DNA from: Varroa destructor
Lineage: Eukaryota; Arthropoda; Arachnida; Mesostigmata; Varroidae
Length of the DNA: 64,000 nucleotides
Assembly: GCF_002443255.2 (NCBI RefSeq)
Contig: NW_019211460.1
Coordinates: 32,339,911 to 32,403,910 of the forward strand
Direction of reading: 5' to 3'
Shown: positions 53,701 through 64,000 of the stretch, piece by piece
How the letters are laid out: every line of letters starts with the position of its first letter
Position numbering within the stretch: position 1 is the stretch's first letter
Position numbers and translations under genes: made by a program
Notes under the pieces: model-generated
Told to the model about the DNA's origin: nothing
The model's input: only the letters and a program-made list of their open reading frames with translations
The model's database searches: none

Positions 53701-56700
53701 ATGCATTTGCCGTGTATGTCGTATCCTGTGTGCCAGAGCGATGATTGTTGTATAGAGAGCCAAACGAAGGTTGTGGCGTTCTGCTGTTGCTGTGAGTAGA
53801 TAAATGGGAGCGCAGTGTACGTCATGTGAACGTACGCATGCGCTTACGTAATCCTCGTACGAACATTAGAACGAAACGAATGTGTTGTGCGCTTTCAAAA
53901 AAAGAATAATAATAAATAAAATAAAAAATAATTTCATGAACAGTTGGAAAGGCTAGTCCTGAATAGCGGGTAAACCACAGCTTGTAAGTATACATTTGCT
54001 CCATATGTACACCCTAAATATAGTCAACGTTTTTAGTGTTTTCAGGACAATTCTCCCGATATGAACCATACAGATCTATGATTTGAAACGCATTTAACAC
54101 TATAGATAATTGCCAAGTGTTTATGTTGACATAGATGAAGTACCAATTACTTAGGCTGCGTTTCATGTATTGGTCCCGCCATGTTATAGTGCATATGAAC
54201 TGTTCCTTCATAACGAACATCGCCCAAGAATGCTTACAGCTGACCTGAGCTTCTGATTTGAAACATTCTCATGCTTTTCTTTTGATTGACTTTGTGCGTT
54301 TTCCATAATAGTCATTTAAGGCCATAAGCCTTTTTTGAGCTAGCAGTGCTTTGTGCCGTTCTCCGTTTGAACTCTTGTGTAATCTACCAAGTATAAAGAA
54401 GGTATGCATGTAATTGTTTTCCGAGTTATTGATTGTAAGCGTGGTAACTGACAGCGTGGTATCAACAACAACACACGTCGTACTCGGTGATTATCTTCAC
54501 TAACTAGGAGACACGATAGGGCGGTATCGTCCTCCGACTAGTAATACTCAGGGCGGTCATTAGACGGCTGTTTTTCATTATGAAATATGTCGTTATATTT
54601 ATTGTTCGATGCTGTTTGTATTTGTTTTGTGTATTCCTTGCTCGCGGATAATACCGGGCGCCAGTTTATCGTTTCCGAACTGCGCGCTCTGAAATGGAAA
54701 GTCACTGAATATCCGTTCAGTGACATGACGCCTCATGGACGAAAACCGTTTACCAACGTCGTCGCTACACTTGACACCGTTGCATGTCACCGGTTGGTAC
54801 TTGCTTGCCACTACGATTCAAAGGTATGCTCTGCTCGAAAAAAAGTAACCAATTAAAAGTTAGTGCAGAAGTTCTTAGTTTTATGTTGTATCGTAATTGA
54901 CTCTTTTATACTGATCGCAGGGAAGCCAAGAAACGCTAAGGATTGGCGGTACCTACTTAGTATCGGGGTTTCAAGATAAAACGTTACGAAAATACTCTGT
55001 AATTTGCTCAAACTTCGATATATAGTCTTACTCATAGTTTTGTTAACATCCGGGATCAATGGCTGTTGTCGCTCGATCTATTTGGTAATGAGGAGCGCCA
55101 CACATACATATATATCGCCCATCTACCATGTATATTCATTTTTGTCTCGTACACGATGCACACTACGACCACATAACCCAAAAGCTACCCAAGAATTACG
55201 CGTTACTTTTCCTATAGCACAGTCCACCTTCCACGCGAACTCTTGTGTAGCAGTTCAATTACCATGAAGCATTTTCCCTTGTTACAGCTACATTCGTTAC
55301 CCTCTTGCAGTTTTTTCGTTGCATTTTTCTCAGCCAAGGTTGTGGTAACTTGTCCAAATCAATCAAGCAGCTCTGTCCTAGACCGCTTCATCCTCTTCTG
55401 TGTACTGTTGTGTTCGGCCCATATTGAACGGTTCTGTCATTGATTGCCACTGACAACGCTGAATTTAGCCAGCAGCGACACTAACTCCATCTGCTGGCAT
55501 CGTTGTGCAGTATAGAAGCGGTTCGTTCGAATCACTTTAACCATTGACGGATAGCTACCTGTGATGTATTCATATAACTAGTATAAAACATGACAGTCAT
55601 TGTGCGGCATAGGCTATACTCTGATGCATACAGAATGATGTACTCTTATGACGATACGGCCATGTTTCCGATTATCGTAACTAAAATGATTATGATGACG
55701 ATGATCTAAACATTTTGTTCGAGCAACGCAGTAATGGCCACAAGGTGTTACAAGCAGCGTAGTTTCTGTACAGAAGATAGATTGGACTCAGGAGATTGTG
55801 AAGGCGTTTAGAATGGGATAGAAGCATAAATCTTTCTCTTTCTGACGGCACATAGGAGCATTGTCATTATGTTATTATGTTGACAATGAAGCAAAACAAA
55901 ATGGTTAGTGTTTTAATGGATCATCCTAGAGCTTTTAGGTACAAAATGCATTTCTTGATAACGTTATCGTGGGCTGATGCTGAACTGTGCAAATGCCTTC
56001 ATCTTTATAAAACGTTTCCATTCGGAACAATGAACTTCCACTTACTCTCTTGTAATTGTTAAGCAGGTGATGAAGAACTTTGTCGCTGCTGTAGATAGCG
56101 CTGTACCCTGCAGTCAAATAATCAACATAGTCAAGGCACTCGACCCTGAATTGAAATTGCATCGAGACAGAGTAAGTTGGAAAAAATTGTTCTAATTATG
56201 ATATATTAACGTCAAAAACGTGTATACTATAAGGGCGCCATAAGGACGTATTCTGATCGGCGCATTCTTCAGTATAAGAGGATAAGCACGAACAGGAGGG
56301 GGGGACCTTCACGAAGCACGGCTTTCTAGGTCTTAATCGAAATCTGAATCGATGCACCAATTGCAGAAAACTGGTCTGACCCTTCAACTAATATTCTTCG
56401 ATGGCGAAGAGGCATACGAACAGTGGAGTTCTACTGACTCGCTCTACGGCTCCCGGCAGCTGTCACACCAAATGCACCAAACCAGATTTCTTTACGCAGC
56501 TAAAAATCGCTGTGAACCCGCGGCGAGGAGGAACATCGTTAGCGAACTCGACCGCATTGAAGTGTTTGTGTTACTTGACCTTCTTGGCGGGAAAAATCCA
56601 AGCTTCCACAGCTTTTTCGCTGACACTAAGGAGGTACGTAGATGGCTAGCTTGCGGGCTGTCCGTCTGACTTCACGTGAAAATACGCAACCTGTAGGTTT

Positions 56701-57838
56701 ATCCGTGACAATGCAGTCCACGTTAAAACGACGATTCTCTTTTTATTCGTTTTCTTAAAATCAGGCAATATTAAAACAAGAAGGCAATTCTGGTGGTCGT
56801 TGTATGCTTGTTATATGTTTATTATCTACTCATTGATTCATATGAATTGGTGTTGGTTAGTTGTTATTTAGTGTTAGGCGTAAGTGGTAACCTTTGGTCT
56901 TCCACTAAAACATGCTCTGGTCCACAGCTCTTCGACCAAATGACTGATATTGAGCAACGTCTAAATAACCTTGGGCTAATGGAAGGTGGACGTACTAAGT
57001 ACTTTACTGGCAAAAGCACATTTGGTGCTATCGAGGACGATCATATACCATTCATGCGCAAAGGTATCTGCGTTCCGTTTTTCATTTCGAAAATAGCCAC
57101 AAAGTTCGATTTGCTAATATTTGTATTTGTGGATCTTAATCAGGAAGGAACAACCTACGGGTTTGACTGCCCTATTTTTGCTTACTTACTCTATTTTACT
57201 GATTTCATAATAATAATAATAATAGTAATAATAATTTCACTGGTCGATGCAAAAAAAGCTAGAAGAGTTTTAGCGCCCGGTTCGCCTTAAATGTTCACAG
57301 TTAACCGTAATGCCAATACGCGCTTACTTTACGTACTATTTGAACGTGATGGTCTTTGCAGGTTTTATCTTATGGAAACTGTAATCGAATTGCATTCGAC
57401 CACAGTATGTTCAAATACTTCGGCCATGACTGAAACCCGTGTGTCGAACGTTTAATTAGTGGAAAATACGATGTTTCTCTACTTCGTTTTCCTGACTAGA
57501 CGAAAATCAAAATGGCTTCACTTGTTAATTCAAATTAATTAAAAAATTATTTCAAAACCAGCTGTCCAAAATTGTGTCCCTACCGTTGAATATGTTCAAG
57601 ATAAATGATCGATTTCAATTTCTATGGATTTATGTATGGTTAATTACTATCGTTTCTTTTTTGTTTTCCTCGTGTCCGCTCTGCTGGACCAGATGTTCCC
57701 ATCGTCCACATCATCCCACATCCGTTTCCGCGCGTCTGGCATAAGTCCTCGGACAATAAAAAAAATCTTGACTGGCCAACGATCTGGAACCTCAACAAAA
57801 TTTTCGCAGCGTTCCTTGCCTGGTACATGGAGTTATAG
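50767..57838 (+). CDS. QPCT: Glutaminyl-peptide cyclotransferase (glutaminyl cyclase)
   Basis: Six plus-strand exons: 50767-50922, 54665-54823, 56067-56171, 56367-56633, 56928-57063 and 57693-57838 (TAG stop), 322 residues. Phases match throughout. The enzyme converts N-terminal Gln (or Glu) to pyroglutamate on secreted peptides; it is an M28-type zinc fold in the secretory pathway. Landmarks: [14 protein letters not shown] in the first exon listed; [10 protein letters not shown]; the zinc Asp in VDSAVPC; FFDGEEA with the catalytic and zinc Glu; YGSR; LLDLLG; EDDHIPF; and the zinc His in RVWH. The Cys pair of the human disulfide (LACHYDSK and AVPC) is kept. The intron after 50922 starts with GCAAGT, a GC-AG intron. 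The loop between HYDSK and FVAAVDS is shorter than in human. At the 57063/57693 junction the usual Gly of RRGVP becomes Asp. The signal peptide is not in these exons; the exon at 35808 is the best candidate. An open frame does continue upstream of 50767, but without an ATG. Confidence 0.93.
57207..57235. repeat. AAT trinucleotide repeat
   Basis: About nine AAT units with one GTA interruption, inside the last QPCT intron. Confidence 0.9.
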
Positions 57839-59772
57839 GACACTCATAACAATAGCGCCGTTGCCGAGCAATTTCTTCAAGTCCTAGCAGATTTTATACT
57901 GGACTTCCCCATGAGCGATAAAGATAACTTTGAAGGCCAGTAATCCATAGGGAGTGTGGTCACGACTATGAGACTAAGCTACGTAGAATTTGGTCTTGGT
58001 AACTTATACTTCATTAATAATTGGGGCATGTCATGGTGATGAAGAAAGCAACGGCGGTAAAGAATAGTATGAACGCTATCTGTAAAAAAACAATAGCTAT
58101 CTGACAGCGTCATGTGAATGTTACGTACTAAGGGCTTTCTGAAGGAGGAATTTTATAATGTTTGCTTGTCGATACATAACGCTCACCTATAGCATTGGAT
58201 TTTCATTTACACTGCAAAGAGAAAGATAATTTTTGATCCTTTCCGACCGCTGAGGACGTTGCAAACGATGTTTGAATGTGCAATTAACGAGGGATAGTAG
58301 AGTAGTTTTCATATTTATCATGGTCACTTGTTACAACCGTTTTTTTTTTAATTGTTATATTAAAACTAATCTGTATTATTTATCTGGGTGATAATTAGAT
58401 GTCAGGTATATATACACATATTTCAAATAAAACATTGCCTTTGTCGTTCGTATGGGGATGGTTGCACTATTTGTTCTCAGTTTCCCTTCCAGATGCTTAT
58501 CTGGTTCCTGAAGATCCATATACTGTAAAGTTAGTATTTATTACTTGTGAGGCGTGTTTTCTTTATTTGTCCACATACATTAAAAAATTATGTGCACATA
58601 CGCTTTTAAATGTTTTTCCAATTGACCTAACCTCCAAAATAAGGGAAAATTGATACTTGCAGAATGTTCGAAAATAGGACGTTCACGTGCAAAAAACATA
58701 TGGTGATTTTCTGTTCGATTAAAAGCTGTTCTGGCTTTTAGAAGAAAAAAATGTTCTGGCGGCCACGTAAAAAAGATGCTAAGCAAAATGCCACAAACTG
58801 CCTTTTCCGGAATAAGATCCCTTGTTAAAGCCGAAAGAACTTAGACTATTCATCATTATTCACTTGCAAAATGCATTAATTTCTTTTTGACGGCTTATTT
58901 GTGATAATTCAATATTATTAATATTGGAAATGGTTCAAACGTGTACACGAAGTATAAAATACAACTACAATTCTGTGAAATGCAGCACGGGTGCACACAT
59001 GACAACGGCTGTTTTCAGATTTGGTAGAATCGTATTAAGAGGACAACAGTGATTTTCCTTGACGAAATTTATCAAAACATATGCACTGCAGACAACGTGG
59101 ACCTATGCGTCAGAGTCGGTCCTGAATAGAAAATGACACTTCTCATTTGTCTGTTTGCTACAATTTTTTTTACGTTGCGCGGTAAACAAACAGGATGTAA
59201 TCTGAGCAAAAAAAAAAGACAAACACAATCTTATGAGAAAAAAAGCAGAAAATGTATAGGTATGTATTGTTGTTATCATTACCGCGATTATTTATAATCA
59301 CGTCACTCGTTTTACGTGCATTATGCAGCAAAATACAGAACGAGCTCGTTCTTATTAGCGGCTTCCGTTCAGGTAAAATGGCTGGCTTGACAAATTTAAC
59401 TGTATATAATTCGAATGATGACTAAACGCTGGTGGAACGTATATGTGAAACAAGATAAAAATGGGAAGATGATGTAAATTTGATGTACCTACATCTTGGC
59501 CCACACGGGTGCACCCCGCCCGAAAACCGTCCTCGTGTGATAATATACTACCCTATTTTTCTTTTGTATTTATTATTGTATTATTACATATATAGAAGTA
59601 AGGTGTTAAGACGACTAGGTTGATAATCGACGATTTGATGCCCAAGCAGATAAAAGAAGTATGCAAGTATTCCATGTAAGCAGATAGATATTTTCAAGAG
59701 GATTTGTGAATAAAAGACATTATATGTAAATAAAGCGACTAGAACATGACCTTTAGTTCACTGAAAAACCTG

Positions 59773-59812
59773 CGAATGCCATTTAAAAGTTATAACTTTT
59801 AAATGGCATTCG
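59773..59812. repeat. Perfect 40-bp palindrome, no spacer
   Basis: CGAATGCCATTTAAAAGTTA is followed immediately by its exact reverse complement, so the two 20-bp arms share no loop. It overlaps the 3' end of the minus-strand ORF 59783-60148, whose last codons fall inside it. Confidence 0.97.
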
Positions 59813-60148
59813 TTTGTAGCCTAAATAAGACTTGTTCCTATAGTTATCTGTCCAACACCCTATTCTTAGAGAACTAGCTGGTTTGGCATTGAAATATGTT
59901 CCGTCTTTTCTACACAATTTTCTCCTGGGGAGTAAAGGAGGCTCCTCAACCACTTCCGATCGGCCTGTTCTTCTGTTCGGCCATCCACGAGCCACGATTT
60001 GAAAGCCACGAGCTAGATGCAACCAGCAAATAGTTAGATAATATAGAGCAAGGAGAACAAGCAGTTTTACAGTCCCAAGAAAAAAATGCAGATCGCTAAG
60101 TAAGCAGGCTTGCGGTAGGTATGGGGGTGGGTTGCATTGTCGCTGCAT
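59783..60148 (-). CDS. Unrecognised 121-residue ORF with one membrane segment
   Basis: An ATG-initiated minus-strand frame. Residues about 22-45 form a hydrophobic segment (FLGTVKLLVLLALYYLTICW), followed by an Arg-rich half with RGWPNRRTGR and LPRRKLCRK. The layout suggests a small single-pass membrane protein, but no family is recognised and the frame may be chance. The final codons lie inside the 40-bp palindrome. Confidence 0.2.
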   Translation of the reverse strand: MQRQCNPPPYLPQACLLSDLHFFLGTVKLLVLLALYYLTICWLHLARGFQIVARGWPNRRTGRSEVVEEPPLLPRRKLCRKDGTYFNAKPASSLRIGCWTDNYRNKSYLGYKRMPFKSYNF

Positions 60149-61063
60149 GTTTTCCTTTGTAGGTTTTCATTTCTTTTTTCGCTCAAACAAGGCTTTGAAA
60201 TGTTTATTTTATGACGTAGCCATTACAGCCGACCCTGAATAAGGAGACGCAGCAGCGAAACTATATACTTGGGACAGGAGTAATATTCTCATACTTAAGT
60301 AACGTACTGTGTTATCTGCGTCAGGCTGGGTCGGTTTGTAGTCACAGATGTCATATGTGGTCAATTTGCTTTCTCTATTCTGTATAATAGTCATGAACAG
60401 TCTTGTTTATCTTTAGGTTCGCTCCTCAATACAAGCAGATAGTCTAGCGAATAGTCTTATGCTGAGAAAGACGTGAGTGTTGTGGATCTGACATGCGTCC
60501 GAAGCCTGGCGTTATGTATATAAGATGACATGTTTATGTGCACGACTGAACAAAACTTTACAACGGGAACTATCAGCTAGCATTTATACATTAAAATAAG
60601 CCACAGAAGAAATGTGTAAGTCGAAACTAAGTTTGCCAGCAAAAACTAAGCATATCAACAGGAACCAGTAGCAACGAAGTCAAATGTGATAATTTCTTTT
60701 AATATTACAATAATGAACGGTAAGCATCTTTTAATAAGTTACTTTGAACCTAATTTTTTCCTCGCTAGTACTTTTTTTTTGACCAACTGTTAGACTAGCT
60801 TAATCTTTACCAGCATTTTCTGACTTAGCGACCAATTATATCATCCTTTATTCTAAAGAGATATGTTAAATTCATTTGTTTCATTTTAATAATACTATTT
60901 AGTTAAAATTTTTATAACATCCTCTCTATTGCTTATTATATTTTTTCCATGCTATTTTGTTACCTGTCATTTGTTCCTATATGTCAACTTCTACATGGCC
61001 TTAATTTACGGCGGATGTGAGGCTTGGGCAACATATCTTATGCCGCTACTCTAACTTATTTAC

Positions 61064-61187
61064 TTATACCGAAGTTTCAAATTTTTGAGGTGACGGTCAT
61101 TCTATTTCTTTCTCACGTTCGCGTCTTATACTGAAGTTTCAAATTTCTGAGGTGACGGTCAGTCTGTTTCTTTCTCACGTTCGCGTC
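61064..61187. repeat. Tandem duplication, two 62-bp copies
   Basis: Bases 61064-61125 and 61126-61187 are adjacent copies with only a few substitutions; both contain GAGGTGACGGTCA and TTTCTTTCTCACGTTCGCGT. Recent, given the near identity. Confidence 0.95.
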
Positions 61188-61784
61188 TAGGTGGCCTATT
61201 TCTAAACACAATACTCGTTAGAAATGACCGAACTGGCTGTCTCGCTGTGTATTAGAGTAGAAGCAGCCTTGCTGGTCATTTATCGTCCACAAAAAGGCCC
61301 CTTTACTATATATAAGCAGCTATCGGCAACCTAGGTGAGGAACGTATAATGAATACATGAGAACGCAATAAATGATCTAGTTCTTGTCGACCTCACTACA
61401 CTAGACTTCACTGTAAACCCATATATATTTACAGCGTGACGTTTTATTATTTAATACAATCATATTGAGAATGACTTTTAAAGTCGAAAATGTTAACTTA
61501 AGATGAAATTAATATTGACAGCCGAGAATAGTGAAAATACTATAAGGTGCAAAACATTAACAAACTTCATTAGTCAAAGGAACAAACTTCGTTCTGATAG
61601 AGAATGAGCATAAATATAAAAAGTAAAATTAAATGATTAGGTCTTACCGCATTAACTAAAATTTATACGAACATACTAAATAACTTCGAGTCATCTAAAA
61701 TCAGTTTTGTTAGACCAGTCAGTCCACTCAGGTACGTATAAGCTAAACGCCTAGAAGGCCACCAAGTTTACAATTTTATTGATA

Positions 61785-61864
61785 ATTGGCATATCAATAA
61801 GATAAGTCAATCAATATATTAATTACAATATAAGTACAAGATAAGTTGATTGGCATATCAATAA
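61785..61864. repeat. Direct repeat pair of 16 bp
   Basis: ATTGGCATATCAATAA occurs at 61785-61800 and at 61849-61864; GATAAGT also recurs nearby. The interval is AT-rich. Confidence 0.8.
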
Positions 61865-64000
61865 TCCTACTATTATTTCATGAATACACGCTAACAACAC
61901 AACCGAAAATCAGGTGCACGACAACTCTACAAAGAGATTTAAATGTATTAAATTCGGGTAAGCATGATACGATCTGTTGGCGTTTAGCTCAAGGTGCGGG
62001 AACAGGCTAATAAGGATACTGCCGTTATTTGCAATTTACTTGAATTTTGACTTCGTCAGCGTTATTAGATTCATTATAAGTAACACCTAATTGCAAAAAA
62101 AATGGGACTTATTTACGTAGTGGGCTAGCGATTAATTTACTTGGCACAACGAAAGCGTAGGCAAAAATGCAAATTATTGACGACATGTTTTTACTGTTTA
62201 ACTAACTGCTAACATCTTTTTTTTTATTTAACTATTCTCTTAATCAGTCAATAGTTAAAAAAGAGTTGAGTGCATTGGTCAATAACAAAGCGTCCAGTTT
62301 GAGCGATAATGATTCCAGCCATGAATACACTATAAAAGTATTTACAATAAAGAAAGAGCGTTTATTAATACTGACAGTTCTTCAAATGTGAGAAAATCTG
62401 GTAATGTGGTGGATACCCCAGCCCGTTTGACTTTTTTCGCCAAACCGAGTGTTTTCTGATCTTATTCATAGATAAATTGTATTCAAATACTGTCAACAAA
62501 TGACTAGTTTATTGTATGATAAAGCGCACAACGAAACAACAGTTGGCCCGAAGATGTTTCCTCTAACCCGTTCCCGTACGTCAGTCATTTTTAACCGCGT
62601 CAAGATTGTCGTCTGCTCCAAGTTGTAGCATATAAACCCTCTGCTCCTATTGTCAATAAAGCTTTCCGCGTTGCGGTTGCGAGCGCTCGAAATGGTACGC
62701 GAAGTTTTACTTTATTTCCAATCAGAACGATGTTGCATATGCGTATAAAGCTTATTCATAGATCGGAAGCGTTGGGTAAGTTTATGATCTAAGACTTTGT
62801 TGCACTATTTCAAATAGCAAGATATCATGACTGTCTTCTCTGCTGATATACTACGCGGCGCAATCAAACGGTGGGAACTGAGCTTTCCAATTGAGCCGAT
62901 TTAAAATCGTGGCGCAAATTTGCTATGGTCTTGATTGCCATAACAGCTAAGCAAACTAACGAATCAAGGACGGATAAATTAAATCTAACAATTACTTTTT
63001 GGTAATTAACTATAAACTGAGTTATAGGGAGGATGTCAGTGATACCTAAGTCTATTCGCATCGGACTAGCTACCGAGAACATCTGGGAAGACGACACCAG
63101 CCGATAAGTCTTCGGCCAGTTCTGAGGATTGCTTAATGTTTTTCAATGAAAAGTATTCGTGGAAGTCAACGTCTTTTTTATAAACATTTTGCGTATGAGA
63201 GTATGTCTTATACTTATGTGCACTTTGTTGAACAAACGCTGTTTTAAAATTCACGGATCTGTTTGGGTGAAAACGCATATACTTATATGTTAGAACTATA
63301 TGTTTATTTTTGTAAATGTTTGACAATCGTTATCAAATGTTCACAATGAGAATACTCATCAGCATATAATAATGAAATATTGAGTTTACTATACAAATAT
63401 TTTGCTTCGAAGTAAAATATTATGACTGATAGTTTCAAAGCCCCTCGTAGCACAATAATCAAGACAATCAATTTCGTACGTCTCATACAAACCGAGACGT
63501 ACACAGCATATCATAAAGGAAGTGTACGAGAATATTTACACACTCTTACACATTTACGGAGCCCTGGAATGAGCATCCTCATAAGTGTGTGATACATTTC
63601 AAGGATTGTCCTTAACAGTAATTTACTAAACAAAGATTTTCTGAAAGAAAATTATTAACGCGAACTACCAGAATATTCTATATAAACCTTGTTTTATTCA
63701 TAGCGTTTACCGCCACTAGAGCCCTTAACAATGGGGCTTCGGGTTACAGATTCCAATTTCTGGCGTCGCGCGCATGCATAATTCATAATTTCATAGAAAT
63801 AAATTGGTGTTTTATGGGAAGCCAACGTTTAAATGATAATTACTGATATTTAATTCCTTTCAATTAACCCCCTCTAATAGATGTTTTGCCGTAACAAGGA
63901 ATGTGCATGCTTAATCCGCTTAATAAGTTTTAAGTAAATGCCAATTTTGTTATAATAAGTAAAAAAACTTAGTAACAAGTTACGAAAAATAATATATATA

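Larger units (their letters stand above)
57839..64000. other. Spacer downstream of QPCT
   Basis: Presumably begins with the QPCT 3' UTR. No recognised gene follows; the open frames are short. The content noted is one minus-strand ORF (59783-60148), a 40-bp palindrome, a 62-bp tandem duplication and a 16-bp direct repeat pair at 61785-61800 and 61849-61864. Confidence 0.55.

Noticed and set aside
55004..55267. Signal-peptide-like frame inside the QPCT gene
   Set aside because: The initiation codon is TTG, and the stretch lies in the intron between QPCT exons 54665-54823 and 56067-56171.
54824..56066. A missing micro-exon between HYDSK and FVAAVDS in QPCT
   Set aside because: The loop is shorter than in human, but the flanking phases already match (0/0), and no convincing micro-exon was found in the intron.
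57624..57887. 87-codon frame, plus strand
   Set aside because: It is an out-of-frame reading of the last QPCT exon; the correct frame gives [16 protein letters not shown] and stops at 57838.
1..64000. tRNA, rRNA, CRISPR or prokaryotic mobile elements
   Set aside because: No B-box-like GGTTCRANNCC within a cloverleaf, no rRNA-like stretches and no regularly spaced repeats were seen; the gene structures are eukaryotic.

Overview
The window reads as nuclear DNA of an animal, most likely an arthropod. The genes are split by spliceosomal introns from about 0.1 kb to several kb, there are no operons, Shine-Dalgarno sites or tRNA/rRNA genes, simple repeats (TA, CA, AAT) are frequent, and one of the genes is the ecdysozoan nuclear receptor E78. 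The sequence is AT-rich with a few richer islands, and a run of exactly 100 N marks a scaffold gap. Long introns with sparse genes would suit a parasitiform mite or tick, but that placement is an inference.

Four protein-coding genes are supported by domain-level recognition. (1) 17816-18379 (+): an intronless PCNP-like nuclear protein. (2) 23854-27221 (+): the DNA-binding and ligand-binding domains of the nuclear receptor E78 (Eip78C, NR1E) in five exons; its 5' (A/B) exon is not certain. (3) 31943-34283 (-): a four-exon, 457-residue reconstruction that matches TAF1A, the small TAF of the RNA polymerase I factor SL1/TIF-IB. (4) 50767-57838 (+): six exons of glutaminyl-peptide cyclotransferase (QPCT) with all metal ligands kept and one GC-AG intron. 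A signal-peptide exon at 35808-35900 is phase-compatible as its first exon and would give a 353-residue secreted enzyme. A second phase 0-0 exon-like stretch at 39545-39727, with a membrane-like segment, lies in the same interval.

Region by region: 1-17815 holds no recognised gene, only simple repeats, hairpins and a somewhat GC-richer island at 13.3-14.3 kb. 18380-23853 is spacer or E78 5' intron. 27222-31942 is spacer with microsatellites and the N gap. 34284-35807 separates TAF1A from a divergent candidate first exon. 35901-50766 is probably one very long intron. 57839-64000 holds one unrecognised ORF, a 40-bp perfect palindrome and a 62-bp tandem duplication.

The four genes act in unrelated processes (nuclear turnover, ecdysone-cascade transcription, rRNA transcription, N-terminal pyroglutamate formation), so neighbourhood gives no functional link. 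Beyond the genes, the most notable structural signal is a set of perfect palindromes with spacers of 0-3 bases, including 24-bp arms around 2 bases at 8405-8454 and a 40-bp uninterrupted palindrome at 59773-59812. I see no clear sign of a novel multi-gene system.
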